From assembly GCA_017449935.1 (NCBI GenBank), contig JAFSYP010000071.1, positions 56,852-120,851 of the forward strand: a stretch of DNA of 64,000 bases, in the 5' to 3' direction. Every line of letters begins with the position of its first letter. The stretch's first letter is position 1. Origin of the DNA: Clostridia bacterium. Its GTDB lineage: Bacteria; Bacillota; Clostridia; Oscillospirales; Acutalibacteraceae. A program made the position numbers and the translations under genes. Below the pieces are notes generated by a model. That model made no database searches and was not told the origin of the DNA. It was given only the letters and a program-made list of their open reading frames with translations. Of the stretch, positions 52,905 to 59,644 are shown one piece after another.

Positions 52905-54116
52905 ATGAGTCTGTTTACTTGCTACTGCAGAGCATATCAGGCAGTTTTCCGCGTGGCGACAAAGTTTCTCGACTGGTCGGAGCCGACGCTTCTCAAAGGC
53001 GCGGGTTCCGTGAAGAAGCTCGCCGAAACGGTCAAGGAGAACGCGCACGACAGCGTATTGATCGTGACTGACAAAGGCCTGATGAATCTGCATCTGCTGG
53101 ATGGATTGTTTGAGGAGCTGGGGAAGAACGGCGTCAGGTATACCGTGTACGACGGTACGCAGCCGAATCCCACGATTCCGAACATCGAAGAAGCCAAAGC
53201 CATGTACGAACAGAACGGCTGTAAAGCCGTGATCGCCTTCGGCGGCGGTTCGCCCATGGACTGCGCGAAAGCCGCTGCGGCGCGCGTGCGCTGCCCGAAG
53301 AAGCCGATCCAAAAAATGCGCGGCACGCTGACCATCCGCAAGAAGATCCCCACGCTCTACGCCGTGCCGACCACAGCGGGCACCGGTTCCGAAACGACGC
53401 TCGCCGCGGTCGTGTCCGATCCCGAGACGCATGAAAAATACGCGATCCAGGATCCCGTGCTGCGTCCGAAATACGCCGTGCTGGACGCGGAGCTGACCGT
53501 CGGTCTGCCGCCGCACATCACCTCCACCACCGGCATGGACGCGCTCACCCACGCGGTTGAGGCATACATCGGCCGCAGCAACACCAAGGGCACCGAGGAA
53601 GCTGCCCGCAAGGCCACGCGCATGATCTTCGACAATCTCGAAACGGCGTATACGGACGGCAAAAACCTCACCGCGCGCGAGAATATGCTCGAAGCGTCGT
53701 ATCTCGCGGGCGTGGCGTTCACACGCGCCTACGTCGGCTATGTGCACGCGATCGCGCACAACTTCGGCGGCATGTACGGCACGCCGCACGGTCTGGCGAA
53801 CGCGGTCATCCTGCCGTACGTGCTGGACTGGTTCGGCGAGAGCGCACACAAACGTCTGGCAGAGCTTGCCGACGTTGCGGGCATCGTGACGACCGAAACA
53901 ACCGACGCCGAAAAAGCGACGCTGTTCATCCGCAAGATCCGCGAAATGAACCGCAGCATGAATATCCCGGAGCATCTTGACGTCAAGGAAGAGGATATCG
54001 AAACGATCGCCAAACGCGCCCTGCGCGAGGGCAATCCCCTCTACCCCGTCCCGAAGATCATCAACAAGACAGAGTGCATGGCGCTCATCCGCAAGATCGG
54101 CGGACTGGACGCGTAA
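52905..54116 (+). CDS. Iron-containing alcohol dehydrogenase (group III)
   Basis: A 403-residue NAD(P)-dependent enzyme of the Fe-ADH family. The nucleotide-binding loop is FGGGSPMDCAKAAA; PTTAGTGSETT, GMDALTHAVEAYIGR and HAIAHNFGGMYGTPHG hold the metal-binding Asp and three His. It probably reduces an aldehyde such as butyraldehyde during fermentation, or oxidises a 1,n-diol. The start is set at the second of two adjacent ATG codons (52905) for its GGAGG spacing; the first (52902) is only 3 bp from it. Monocistronic, with its own promoter and a downstream hairpin. Confidence 0.92.
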   Translation: MSLFTCYCRAYQAVFRVATKFLDWSEPTLLKGAGSVKKLAETVKENAHDSVLIVTDKGLMNLHLLDGLFEELGKNGVRYTVYDGTQPNPTIPNIEEAKAMYEQNGCKAVIAFGGGSPMDCAKAAAARVRCPKKPIQKMRGTLTIRKKIPTLYAVPTTAGTGSETTLAAVVSDPETHEKYAIQDPVLRPKYAVLDAELTVGLPPHITSTTGMDALTHAVEAYIGRSNTKGTEEAARKATRMIFDNLETAYTDGKNLTARENMLEASYLAGVAFTRAYVGYVHAIAHNFGGMYGTPHGLANAVILPYVLDWFGESAHKRLAELADVAGIVTTETTDAEKATLFIRKIREMNRSMNIPEHLDVKEEDIETIAKRALREGNPLYPVPKIINKTECMALIRKIGGLDA

Positions 54117-54121
54117 AGCGA

Positions 54122-54316
54122 TCAGACATACCGAAACGCAAAAGAATAAGGCTCACTTGAGGGTTCGTCCCACAGGTGAGCCTTTCGTCTGTCATAGGCT
54201 TTCGGATTCTTCGGCCGGCGCGTTACGGGGTTTATCTTCCACTCCGCGCGCTTTCGCCTGTCCAGCTCTCTTTTCTTTTTCTTCGAGAGCTTCTCATACG
54301 GTATGAATTTGTTCAT
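54122..54316 (-). CDS. Small basic conserved protein
   Basis: A 64-residue, highly basic protein (NKFIPYEKLSKKKKRELDRRKR then AEWKINPVTRRPKNPKAYDRRK) of a type I recall as a short conserved hypothetical in Clostridia; the charge suggests RNA or DNA binding. The ATG at 54316 follows AGGAGG at 7 bp. The gene lies on the tRNA-Ser strand, downstream of the chromosomal copy of the tRNA terminator. The terminator hairpin of the convergent dehydrogenase gene lies within its 3' coding end. Confidence 0.6.
   Translation of the reverse strand: MNKFIPYEKLSKKKKRELDRRKRAEWKINPVTRRPKNPKAYDRRKAHLWDEPSSEPYSFAFRYV
54148..54187 (+). terminator. Terminator of the alcohol dehydrogenase gene
   Basis: AAGGCTCACTTG (54148-54159) and CAGGTGAGCCTT (54173-54184) form a 12-bp stem with one G-T pair, followed by TTT. 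It overlaps the 3' coding end of the small basic gene on the other strand. Confidence 0.8.
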
Positions 54317-54343
54317 ATCCATTCCTCCTATATTTTGATAGAG

Positions 54344-54380
54344 AAAAAGCCTTGAGATCCAAAAGGAAATCAAGGCTTTT
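54344..54380 (-). terminator. Hairpin terminator next to attL (chromosomal copy)
   Basis: AAAAGCCTTGA (54345-54355) pairs with TCAAGGCTTTT (54370-54380), 11 bp perfect; on the minus strand it ends in TTTTTC. It is nearly the same as the hairpin at 61431-61465 and belongs to the original tRNA-Ser 3' flank. Confidence 0.85.
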
Positions 54381-54382
54381 CC

Positions 54383-54406
54383 GTGGCGGAGAAGGAGAGA
54401 CTCGAA
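54383..54406. repeat. attL core
   Basis: 24-bp direct repeat beginning GTGGCGGAGAAGGAGAG, identical to 61469-61492; it corresponds to the CCA end and T-arm side of tRNA-Ser(GCU). The similarity continues imperfectly outward through the terminator hairpin (to about 54341, matching 61427), so the target duplicated includes the tRNA terminator. Confidence 0.9.
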
Positions 54407-54520
54407 TTCTGTCCGAAAAGAAAATAGAGATAAACAGAACAAAACAGAGTTTGCAAAACCCTATAGTTTTCAACGCCTTTGTACAATGGAACAAAACAGA
54501 GAAAATGCTTTGCAATCGGC

Positions 54521-54544
54521 TAAAGGGAAAACTAAAGGGAAAAC
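54521..54544. repeat. Paired 12-bp arm-type site (left)
   Basis: TAAAGGGAAAAC twice in direct tandem; the identical pair occurs at 61389-61412 near the other end. Likely integrase or excisionase arm-binding sites. Confidence 0.75.
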
Positions 54545-54747
54545 TTTTCCGCTTTTTTCGGTCTGTTTCCGTTCGTCAGGTAATAGTCTGCACACGCCTT
54601 TTGCTGAATCGTCATTCTGTCACATCCTCAATTTGTCCTCTATTTTGCCCTGTACGCCTTTTTGACCTTAAACCGTCATCTTTTCCGTGCGAAGCGGTCA
54701 AGCGTCATTCTGACGATCTCAGGCGGTCAACACGCACATAAAGCAAC

Positions 54748-54772
54748 GCGGCAAGGTTTCCCGCCCTGCCGC
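54748..54772 (-). terminator. Hairpin after the DUF2442 gene
   Basis: GCGGCA and TGCCGC with inner AGG/CCC form a stem with one mismatch; on the minus strand it follows the DUF2442 stop and is followed by GTTGCTTT. A weak terminator at best. Confidence 0.45.
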
Positions 54773-54780
54773 TTCGCTTT

Positions 54781-55089
54781 TCAGTTCCAGTTTGCCGCCT
54801 GTAACGGTTCGGCGGCTACTCCGTCCGCATACAGCTTTTCCGGCGCAATATCTATTTCCCCGTCGTTCCACATGGGAATACCGTAGTCAATATAGACAGA
54901 CCGGAAAACACTTTCGTTTGCCAGCGGCGCAAATGCAGCCGTACCCAACAGCGGCGAAAAGTCAAATACTTTCGCTTCGCCGGTGTTGAACCGTACCCAA
55001 AGCCGGTTATTCTGCAACGGGCGAACGCCGGACACTTTCAATGTCGGTTTCTGATCTCCGGCGTACGCTATGCCGTTCACGATATACAT
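54781..55089 (-). CDS. DUF2442-type protein
   Basis: A 102-residue protein whose core LKVSGVRPLQNNRLWVRFNTGEAKVFDFSPLLG is the DUF2442 pattern (ligand-like beta fold with a V-x-F-x-D-G/NTGE turn), followed by YIDYGIPMWNDGEIDIAPEKLYADG. DUF2442 genes often accompany DUF4160 genes, as here (14-bp gap), suggesting a complex or a toxin-antitoxin-like unit; this is not established. Last gene of the three-gene cargo cassette. Confidence 0.75.
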   Translation of the reverse strand: MYIVNGIAYAGDQKPTLKVSGVRPLQNNRLWVRFNTGEAKVFDFSPLLGTAAFAPLANESVFRSVYIDYGIPMWNDGEIDIAPEKLYADGVAAEPLQAANWN

Positions 55090-55103
55090 ATCAGCACCCC
55101 CAA

Positions 55104-55370
55104 TCAGCGCAGCGGTTCAATTTTGCCGAACGGTTCATTGCGCACGGCGAAATTCCACGCTTTATACAGTTCGTCCTCGTGGATCGCAGCCCAAGCCTGC
55201 ACCATGCGAAGCTGTTTGACCGGCAGAGAACCGGCAAGCAGTTCACCGTCGATACCTACCGACGCTTCATACTCTGCATACTGCACATGGAAATGCGGCT
55301 TGCTGTGCTGCCCCTGATCGGAATAAATCATGCGAATAATGATATTGTAGAATCTGCACAGTTCAGGCAT
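55104..55370 (-). CDS. DUF4160-type protein
   Basis: An 88-residue protein. MPELCRFYNIIIRMIYSD then QHSKPHFHVQYAEYEASVGIDG and LPVKQLRMVQAWAAIHEDELYKAWN match DUF4160, a small family with conserved PHFH. Its role is unknown; it is usually encoded beside DUF2442. It starts 3 bp after the XRE regulator ends, so all three form one operon. Confidence 0.8.
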   Translation of the reverse strand: MPELCRFYNIIIRMIYSDQGQHSKPHFHVQYAEYEASVGIDGELLAGSLPVKQLRMVQAWAAIHEDELYKAWNFAVRNEPFGKIEPLR

Positions 55371-55373
55371 CTA

Positions 55374-55589
55374 TTATTCCTCCGTTTCCTCCACGTACTC
55401 CATCAAATCGCCCGGTTGACAGTGCAGAACGTGACACAGCCGCGCTATTGACCTATGGTCAAGCCCGCCTGTACCGTTTTTTACTGCTGTCATCGTAGCT
55501 TGACCAAGTATTTTTTCTTTTCGGATTCTATAAGACGTGTAGCCGTTATCTGCAAGCAGCTTCATCATCTTGTCATATACAATAGGCAT
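55374..55589 (-). CDS. Cro/CI-type helix-turn-helix regulator
   Basis: A 71-residue XRE-family protein almost entirely helix-turn-helix: MMKLLADNGYTSYRIRKEK, ILGQATMTAVKNG, LDHRSIARLCHVLHCQPGDLMEY. It resembles the short YozG/Cro-like regulators. The ATG at 55589 follows AAGGGGGG. First gene of the cassette with DUF4160 and DUF2442; it probably represses its own promoter through the ATGCAC repeats just upstream. Confidence 0.88.
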   Translation of the reverse strand: MPIVYDKMMKLLADNGYTSYRIRKEKILGQATMTAVKNGTGGLDHRSIARLCHVLHCQPGDLMEYVEETEE

Positions 55590-55616
55590 TTTAATGCCCC
55601 CCTTTCCATCATACAC

Positions 55617-55645
55617 AGTATAGCATAGAATATGCACTATTTCAA
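55617..55645 (-). promoter_or_regulatory. Promoter of the XRE-DUF4160-DUF2442 cassette
   Basis: On the minus strand TTGAAA (55645-55640) and TATACT (55622-55617), 17-bp spacer. ATGCAC boxes at 55633, 55654 and, inverted, at 55678 lie in and beside it and are plausible operators for the XRE protein. Confidence 0.7.
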
Positions 55646-55693
55646 GTGACAAAATGCACATAAATATTCACAAAATATTGTGCATATTGCCTA

Positions 55694-55722
55694 TTGAATA
55701 TTCACAAAGTTTAGTGTATAAT
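55694..55722 (+). promoter_or_regulatory. Divergent promoter for the leader RNA and plus-strand genes
   Basis: TTGAAT (55694-55699) and TATAAT (55717-55722), 17-bp spacer. ATATTCACAAA occurs just before (from 55665) and within it (from 55699), and could let the XRE regulator control both directions. Confidence 0.7.
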
Positions 55723-55743
55723 GTACTCGTAAGGTTGAGGAAC

Positions 55744-55859
55744 GGAACCGGCAAAGGTTAAAGAGTAACGTCGAGATTGCCGGGAAGTACGGGAACGGAT
55801 ACGCTGATAGCAAGTACACAAAGTGTCTACGATACGTAAAGCCGACCGTCGCCGGTTCC
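55744..55859 (+). ncRNA. Candidate structured 5' leader
   Basis: The 170-nt leader before the 92-residue gene is closed by GGAACCGGC (55744-55752) pairing with GCCGGTTCC (55851-55859). CCGGCAA (55748-55754), part of the same arm, can instead pair with TTGCCGG (55777-55783). The two pairings exclude each other, as in an attenuator or riboswitch-like switch. It has no reading frame. I recognise no known RNA family; structure was judged by eye. Confidence 0.5.
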
Positions 55860-55894
55860 ACCCCAGCCAAATAAAACGAAAGGAAGTCAACACT

Positions 55895-56173
55895 ATGGGA
55901 ACCAACGAATTGAACGCAAAGGTCAAGGAGCTGCGCGAATTGCAACAACTGATCGAAGAAGCCACCGCCGAAGCGGAAACGATCAAGGACGAGCTGAAAG
56001 CGTACATGATCGGCGCAGGCACAGAGGAAATGACCGTAGGACTGTTTACGCTGCGCTACAAGACCGTTACGGGCAGCCGCTTCGACAAAGCCGCTATGAT
56101 TGACCGCTTCGGTGAAGCCTGCTACAAGAGCTTCTGCAAGCCTACAGAGACACGCAGATTCACGATTGCATGA
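55895..56173 (+). CDS. Hypothetical phage-type coiled-coil protein
   Basis: A 92-residue protein. Residues 1-45 form a probable coiled coil (NELNAKVKELRELQQLIEEA), then a beta-rich end with MTVGLFTLRYKTVTGSRFDKAAM and FCKPTETRRFTIA. Similar small proteins occur in phages and mobile elements of Firmicutes, but I do not know a function. The ATG at 55895 follows AAAGGAAG. It is behind the structured leader and a consensus-like promoter. Confidence 0.7.
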   Translation: MGTNELNAKVKELRELQQLIEEATAEAETIKDELKAYMIGAGTEEMTVGLFTLRYKTVTGSRFDKAAMIDRFGEACYKSFCKPTETRRFTIA

Positions 56174-56263
56174 GAAAAGCCCTTATCTGAACGCCCCGCA
56201 AAAAGCAACAGACAAGAGCCACACGCCCGCCGAAAAGTCAAGAATGAAAAAGGAGGATTCACC

Positions 56264-56491
56264 ATGATGAATTACAAAAAGGTTTTCCCGGCATTTGAGG
56301 AGGATGTAGACCTGCACCCCATGATTCCAGAGGTTCGAGAGGCAGAAAAACGGCTTGACGATCTCGTGAAAGCATTAAACGCCGACACGCGCGCCGCAAG
56401 TCAGATTGACGACGCTATCGGATTGCTCGCGCGTGCCTATGAGGAAAGAGGATTTTTATACGGCTTCAACGTCGCAAAAGCTCTCGTTTAG
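56264..56491 (+). CDS. Hypothetical small acidic protein
   Basis: A 75-residue, mostly helical protein (VREAEKRLDDLVKALNADTR, IDDAIGLLARAYEERGFLYGFN) without recognised motif. The start follows AAAAGGAGG. Last plus-strand gene before a convergent operon; its stop overlaps the end of the next, minus-strand gene by 4 bp. Confidence 0.65.
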   Translation: MMNYKKVFPAFEEDVDLHPMIPEVREAEKRLDDLVKALNADTRAASQIDDAIGLLARAYEERGFLYGFNVAKALV

Positions 56492-56928
56492 AACTGTGGT
56501 ACAGTATTTCCCGGTTCCCACCACTCAACGCCGCCAAAGCCAAAAACAAGCACACACAGTCTATCTATTGCTCGCTTGCGTGCTTCTTCGTATGCGGTTC
56601 TGCTGATATGTAAAGCATTGCATATCGCATATCTTGACCGCTTCGTATCTGTAATGTATTCCAACACAATGAAATTATGAAGCTGCTTGTCCTCCGCGCT
56701 CGTTGCTGCGCGGAGGCTGTTCTTTACCTGTATATCAATAAAGCGATGCCCCCAATCGTCCGGCGGCGCGGTTCGATAATTGCTCAACAGCTCATGCAGC
56801 CGCGCATAGTTGCTTGAATACCCATAAAATGTGGTGCGCGCACTCTCGCAATAGCGGTTGAAGTGATACAACACGGAAAAGAATGTTTCCCATTCCTGCA
56901 TGGTGAACTGTGATCTGTTTTCATTCAT
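56488..56928 (-). CDS. Hypothetical helix-turn-helix protein, sigma-region-4-like
   Basis: A 146-residue, helical protein. The C-terminal third (FIVLEYITDTKRSRYAICNALHISRTAYEEARKRAIDRLCV) looks like a sigma-region-4-type helix-turn-helix similar to ArpU/RinA late regulators of Firmicutes phages. Its ATG overlaps the stop of the sigma-like gene (ATGA), so both are made together. This pairing suggests it works with the sigma-like protein in controlling element or helper-phage promoters; it is inference. Confidence 0.65.
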   Translation of the reverse strand: MNENRSQFTMQEWETFFSVLYHFNRYCESARTTFYGYSSNYARLHELLSNYRTAPPDDWGHRFIDIQVKNSLRAATSAEDKQLHNFIVLEYITDTKRSRYAICNALHISRTAYEEARKRAIDRLCVLVFGFGGVEWWEPGNTVPQF

Positions 56929-57797
56929 ATCGCTAGAATCTCCTGTTCTTCGCTTGTCAATTGCAGTTTTTCAATTTCCGCTCTTGTTTGGTTAATATAG
57001 TGGTCTGCGCGCCGTTTCGCGTCCATATCCGGGAGGAACTCTGACAATATAGGCGCGTATCGTCCGCCTCGTATTCTTTTGAATGCTGCGGAACGCTTTT
57101 TATCTACGGATTGCTTGCAACAGTGCATTTCTTGTGCAATTTTGGTATATGAAACGCCTTGAAAAAAGTGTCTTATCAAAATGCTTTGTGCGTCCGCCGG
57201 TATTTCCTGTATCGCCTGCATAATCAAGCTATGTAATTCTCTGTGCCACTCCTGCGCAACAGCACATTCCGCAACGTCTTCTGACGATTGCAGTATATCC
57301 AGCAAAGAAGCACCGTCGCTGTCCTGCATCTCGTCCATGCTGACAATCTCCGCTTTCCGAATAGCAGCCAAAACACTTGACGCCGAAACGGACGATAAAC
57401 CGAGCGCGATTATAGCCGCTTCGCAGGTGATCTTTGTCCCTTGCTCCGCTTCGAGCTGGTGTTTTTTCTCAAACACCTTTTGAATAATCTGCCTCATATA
57501 TGCCGGAATGCGCACAGCAAATCCGTTGTTTGTGTAATATCGGATTAAATCCCATCGTACACGATTTGAAAAGAATGTGGCAAATCCACATTTAACCCCG
57601 CTGCTTTTGTACGTCTGAGCGGCGGCTTGAAAGCTGATATATGCTTCCTGTAGCATATCTTCATACTCCATTTCCGAAGCGGTCAAGCCTGTTGTTTCTC
57701 GGACTGTGCGACGAATAAGAGGCAAATTGTTTTCCCATAGTTGAGCCATGACATCCGCAAAAGCCCGCGTTCCGACCAATTCAGAGGCAAGCCGCAT
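56925..57797 (-). CDS. Sigma-70-family RNA polymerase sigma-like factor
   Basis: A 290-residue protein with sigma region 2-like sequence near residues 45-90 (EYEDMLQEAYISFQAAAQTYK and CGFATFFSNRVRWDLIRYY) and region 4-like sequence near 190-245 (IPADAQSILIRHFFQGVSYTKIAQEMHC, CKQSVDKKRSAAFKRIRGG). A middle segment resembles region 3. It is likely a mobile-element sigma factor that redirects polymerase to the element's own promoters. It is in an operon with the downstream helix-turn-helix gene. Base composition is AT-richer than chromosomal genes. Confidence 0.78.
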   Translation of the reverse strand: MRLASELVGTRAFADVMAQLWENNLPLIRRTVRETTGLTASEMEYEDMLQEAYISFQAAAQTYKSSGVKCGFATFFSNRVRWDLIRYYTNNGFAVRIPAYMRQIIQKVFEKKHQLEAEQGTKITCEAAIIALGLSSVSASSVLAAIRKAEIVSMDEMQDSDGASLLDILQSSEDVAECAVAQEWHRELHSLIMQAIQEIPADAQSILIRHFFQGVSYTKIAQEMHCCKQSVDKKRSAAFKRIRGGRYAPILSEFLPDMDAKRRADHYINQTRAEIEKLQLTSEEQEILAI

Positions 57798-57835
57798 AAG
57801 TAGTTCCTCGTTTTTTGAAGTCCGGTCTGAATTTA

Positions 57836-58099
57836 TTATCCATCCTTTGGCACTCCGAATACAGAATTGTACTTCTCTATGTCAATCTGAGAAGCATTCG
57901 CATCCATAAACGAATGCGCCTCTGATTCCGTTAAGACGTTTGCCTTTGTTTCTCCCGTCAGGCACTCGCAGACCGTGAAAAACGCACCGTTAATCGTTCT
58001 GTATAGTGTAGTCGTTTCAAATATGCCGGATGAACTGCAAAGCCGCACAGACGTATCGGTTGAATACTTTAGACCGCCGAGATAAAAAACCTTTGCCAT
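57836..58099 (-). CDS. Hypothetical protein
   Basis: An 87-residue protein with no recognised domain. It seems beta-rich at the N-terminus (KVFYLGGLKYSTDTSVRLC, FETTTLYRTINGAFFTVCEC) with a helical end (ESEAHSFMDANASQIDIEKYN). The start follows AGAGAGGAAG on the minus strand. It stands just upstream of the sigma-like gene with a 38-bp gap. Confidence 0.6.
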   Translation of the reverse strand: MAKVFYLGGLKYSTDTSVRLCSSSGIFETTTLYRTINGAFFTVCECLTGETKANVLTESEAHSFMDANASQIDIEKYNSVFGVPKDG

Positions 58100-58497
58100 T
58101 TATTATACTTCCTCTCTGTTTTTTCGCAAAGCAACCGAAGCATTTGCTTGATTTGTTTGGGTTTTTCTACCCTATGTTGTTTGAACGTACACCCTCAAAC
58201 TGCAACCGAAGCGGTACAAAAACACAATCTCATACTACAACCATATTCCAACCTTTTTACCACCATTGCGCCGCTCGAAATAGGAGAAGAACAACCGGAG
58301 TTATCAACCGAGTTATCCACAGGGCAGGAGGCGTAAAGTTTTCCCCACACCCCTTTCAAAGCCTATCCCATCACAACACAACAGTTCATTTCCTTTCAAA
58401 TCCTATCATGTATCATGTCATATCACTTCATATCCTATCCTATCATATCGGGTTAATGCTAAACCAATCGGTTTTTCCGCAACCGATTGGTTTAGCG
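58100..58497. other. Origin-like non-coding region of the element
   Basis: 398 bp with no credible gene. It holds a perfect DnaA box TTATCCACA (58313-58321), a 12-bp-spaced direct repeat of GAGTTATC (58298-58305, 58310-58317), a pyrimidine-rich tract with repeated TATC (about 58390-58450), and a perfect 16-bp palindromic hairpin at the end. It lies between divergent operons. These features suit a replication origin, or possibly an oriT, of the excised element; no function has been shown. Confidence 0.5.
58458..58496. repeat. Perfect 16-bp inverted repeat
   Basis: GCTAAACCAATCGGTT (58458-58473) and AACCGATTGGTTTAGC (58481-58496) with a 7-nt loop, directly after the stop of the DUF6291-like gene. 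No T-run follows on the minus strand, so a replication or transfer hairpin is at least as likely as a terminator. Confidence 0.8.
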
Positions 58498-58773
58498 TCA
58501 TTCTTCTATTTTAGGCGGTCTACCGCCTTTTTTGCCGTTCTCGCGGTTTACTTCGCAGCGCTCTTTGTACCGTTCTTCGTTGCTGTCGATGTAATCCTTG
58601 ATTTCCTCAAACGCCGTACATAAGAACCGATCACCAAAGATTTCCCGCGTGTCAGGTTCGCCAGTGACTGCATAACAGTAAACTGCTTTGAATAGTTTTC
58701 CAGCTTCATCATCGTTCATGTGCTGAATAGACCGGTATTTCCCTTTTGGAAGCAAGAAGTTATCTTTCCCCAT
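58498..58773 (-). CDS. DUF6291-like phage-type protein
   Basis: A 91-residue protein with KYRSIQHMNDDEAGKLFKAVYCYAVTGEPD and FLCTAFEEIKDYIDSNEERYKE, the helical pattern of DUF6291-type proteins that occur beside replication genes in Firmicutes phages and islands. The C-terminus NGKKGGRPPKIEE is basic. The ATG at 58773 follows GAGGAAAAACACG and overlaps the upstream gene by 14 bp. It may work in replication of the element. Confidence 0.65.
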   Translation of the reverse strand: MGKDNFLLPKGKYRSIQHMNDDEAGKLFKAVYCYAVTGEPDTREIFGDRFLCTAFEEIKDYIDSNEERYKERCEVNRENGKKGGRPPKIEE

Positions 58774-59113
58774 CGTGTTTTTCCTCGTTCTCCGAAAGCC
58801 GTTTTGCCGCCTCTCTCGCAGCGCGGAGCGTGTAGAAAGTGCTTTTTGCTGTGCGCTCGGTTCGTTTGATATACCTTTGGATTTCGTCCAAGTTGCGCGG
58901 AAGATAATAGCCGGAAGCATCAGAGAGAATACAAACGCTGCTTCTTCGGATGGTTTCAATATGCTTGCGCAGAATCCGTTCGTCAAGCCTGGTTAATCTG
59001 ACTAAATCACGGCGCGGAATAGCTCGATCTTTTCCGTGTTTGAGAAAGGAAAGGATTGTATTATACGGCGCGGTTTGCCATAGCTCCGCTTCGGTGTATT
59101 TTCTTCTGGACAT
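58760..59113 (-). CDS. Hypothetical DNA-binding protein of the Xis-like operon
   Basis: A 117-residue basic protein. SRRKYTEAELWQTAPYNTI then FLKHGKDRAIPRRDLVRL and DERILRKHIETIRRS look like a winged-helix module, followed by ILSDASGYYLPRNLDEIQRYI and a helical tail. This pattern is common beside replication genes in small mobile elements. The ATG at 59113 is chosen for AAGGAGTG; the longer frame would cross the upstream gene. A role in replication or regulation is inferred from position. Confidence 0.65.
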   Translation of the reverse strand: MSRRKYTEAELWQTAPYNTILSFLKHGKDRAIPRRDLVRLTRLDERILRKHIETIRRSSVCILSDASGYYLPRNLDEIQRYIKRTERTAKSTFYTLRAAREAAKRLSENEEKHDGER

Positions 59114-59115
59114 TA

Positions 59116-59328
59116 TTAAACACTCCTTGCAATTGTACTTTGTGCTGCGCAACCCGATTCTTTGGCAAGCCACGCCCGCAAAGCGTCCGCCGGAATGACG
59201 ATTGCCCTGCCGAAGCGGACAGCCGGAAAGTCTGACCTTTTGCACAGATTGTAGACCACAGGCAAAGACACGTTCAGCAACTCCGCGACCTCCGCCGGTT
59301 TATAGGTAAGTCTTTCCTTTTCGATCAT
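59116..59328 (-). CDS. Excisionase-type helix-turn-helix protein
   Basis: A 70-residue protein of the HTH_17/excisionase family: LTYKPAEVAELLNVSLPVVY, LCKRSDFPAVRFGRAIVIPADALRAWLAKE is the MerR-like winged helix. Such proteins bend DNA at attachment sites to direct excision, or act as small regulators. It lies 3 bp upstream of the next gene in the operon facing the integrase module, the usual site for Xis. Confidence 0.82.
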   Translation of the reverse strand: MIEKERLTYKPAEVAELLNVSLPVVYNLCKRSDFPAVRFGRAIVIPADALRAWLAKESGCAAQSTIARSV

Positions 59329-59331
59329 AGA

Positions 59332-59520
59332 TCAGCCCTCCCTTTCGGATATTCTATGAATAACGGAAAGAACCTCTTGTTTTTCCGCTTCGGGAAGTTC
59401 GTGACGGAGCTTGCGAATAAGCGTAGCCTCTGACACGCCCATATCGTCCGCGATCTGCCACAGTCTCACGCCTGCCGCGCGTGCTGTTTCTCGAATCTCT
59501 TTGTTTTTTCTGTCTTTCAT
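59332..59520 (-). CDS. Small helix-turn-helix protein
   Basis: A 62-residue basic protein with a Cro-like helix-turn-helix: VRLWQIADDMGVSEATLIRKLRHELP, then a short helix. First gene of the minus-strand operon leading to the Xis-like gene. It is likely a Cro-type early regulator opposing the CI-like protein encoded divergently 125 bp away. Confidence 0.75.
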   Translation of the reverse strand: MKDRKNKEIRETARAAGVRLWQIADDMGVSEATLIRKLRHELPEAEKQEVLSVIHRISEREG

Positions 59521-59557
59521 TTTCTTGACACCTCTTTGTAAAATATCGTCGTCGCTA

Positions 59558-59586
59558 TTGACATCGTCATAATATCATGTTATTAT
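59558..59586 (+). promoter_or_regulatory. Promoter of the repressor-integrase operon
   Basis: TTGACA (59558-59563) and TATTAT (59581-59586), 17-bp spacer, in the divergent region between the Cro-like and CI-like genes. Confidence 0.75.
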
Positions 59587-59644
59587 ATGTTTGTACATTT
59601 GCTTATCAAGAAACTATTATGCAAATATGTGGAGGATATATGTA

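Larger units (their letters stand above)
54407..54780. other. Non-coding left arm of the element
   Basis: No gene with a credible start is seen in these 374 bp. It holds paired arm-type repeats (54521-54544), A/T-rich sequence with ACAAAACAGAG repeats near 54435 and 54490, and a hairpin at the end (54748-54772). This is probably the attachment-site arm region. Confidence 0.7.

Noticed and set aside
54352-54741. A 129-codon frame across the attL junction
   Set aside because: It spans the attachment core and arm sites, has no ribosome binding site and no domain.
58390-58450. TATC-rich repeats as a CRISPR array
   Set aside because: Repeat units are only 4-6 bp with no regular spacers and there are no cas genes in the window.
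58458-58496. Rho-independent terminator for the DUF6291-like gene
   Set aside because: The palindrome is perfect but lacks a T-run on the minus strand, so it is listed as an inverted repeat.
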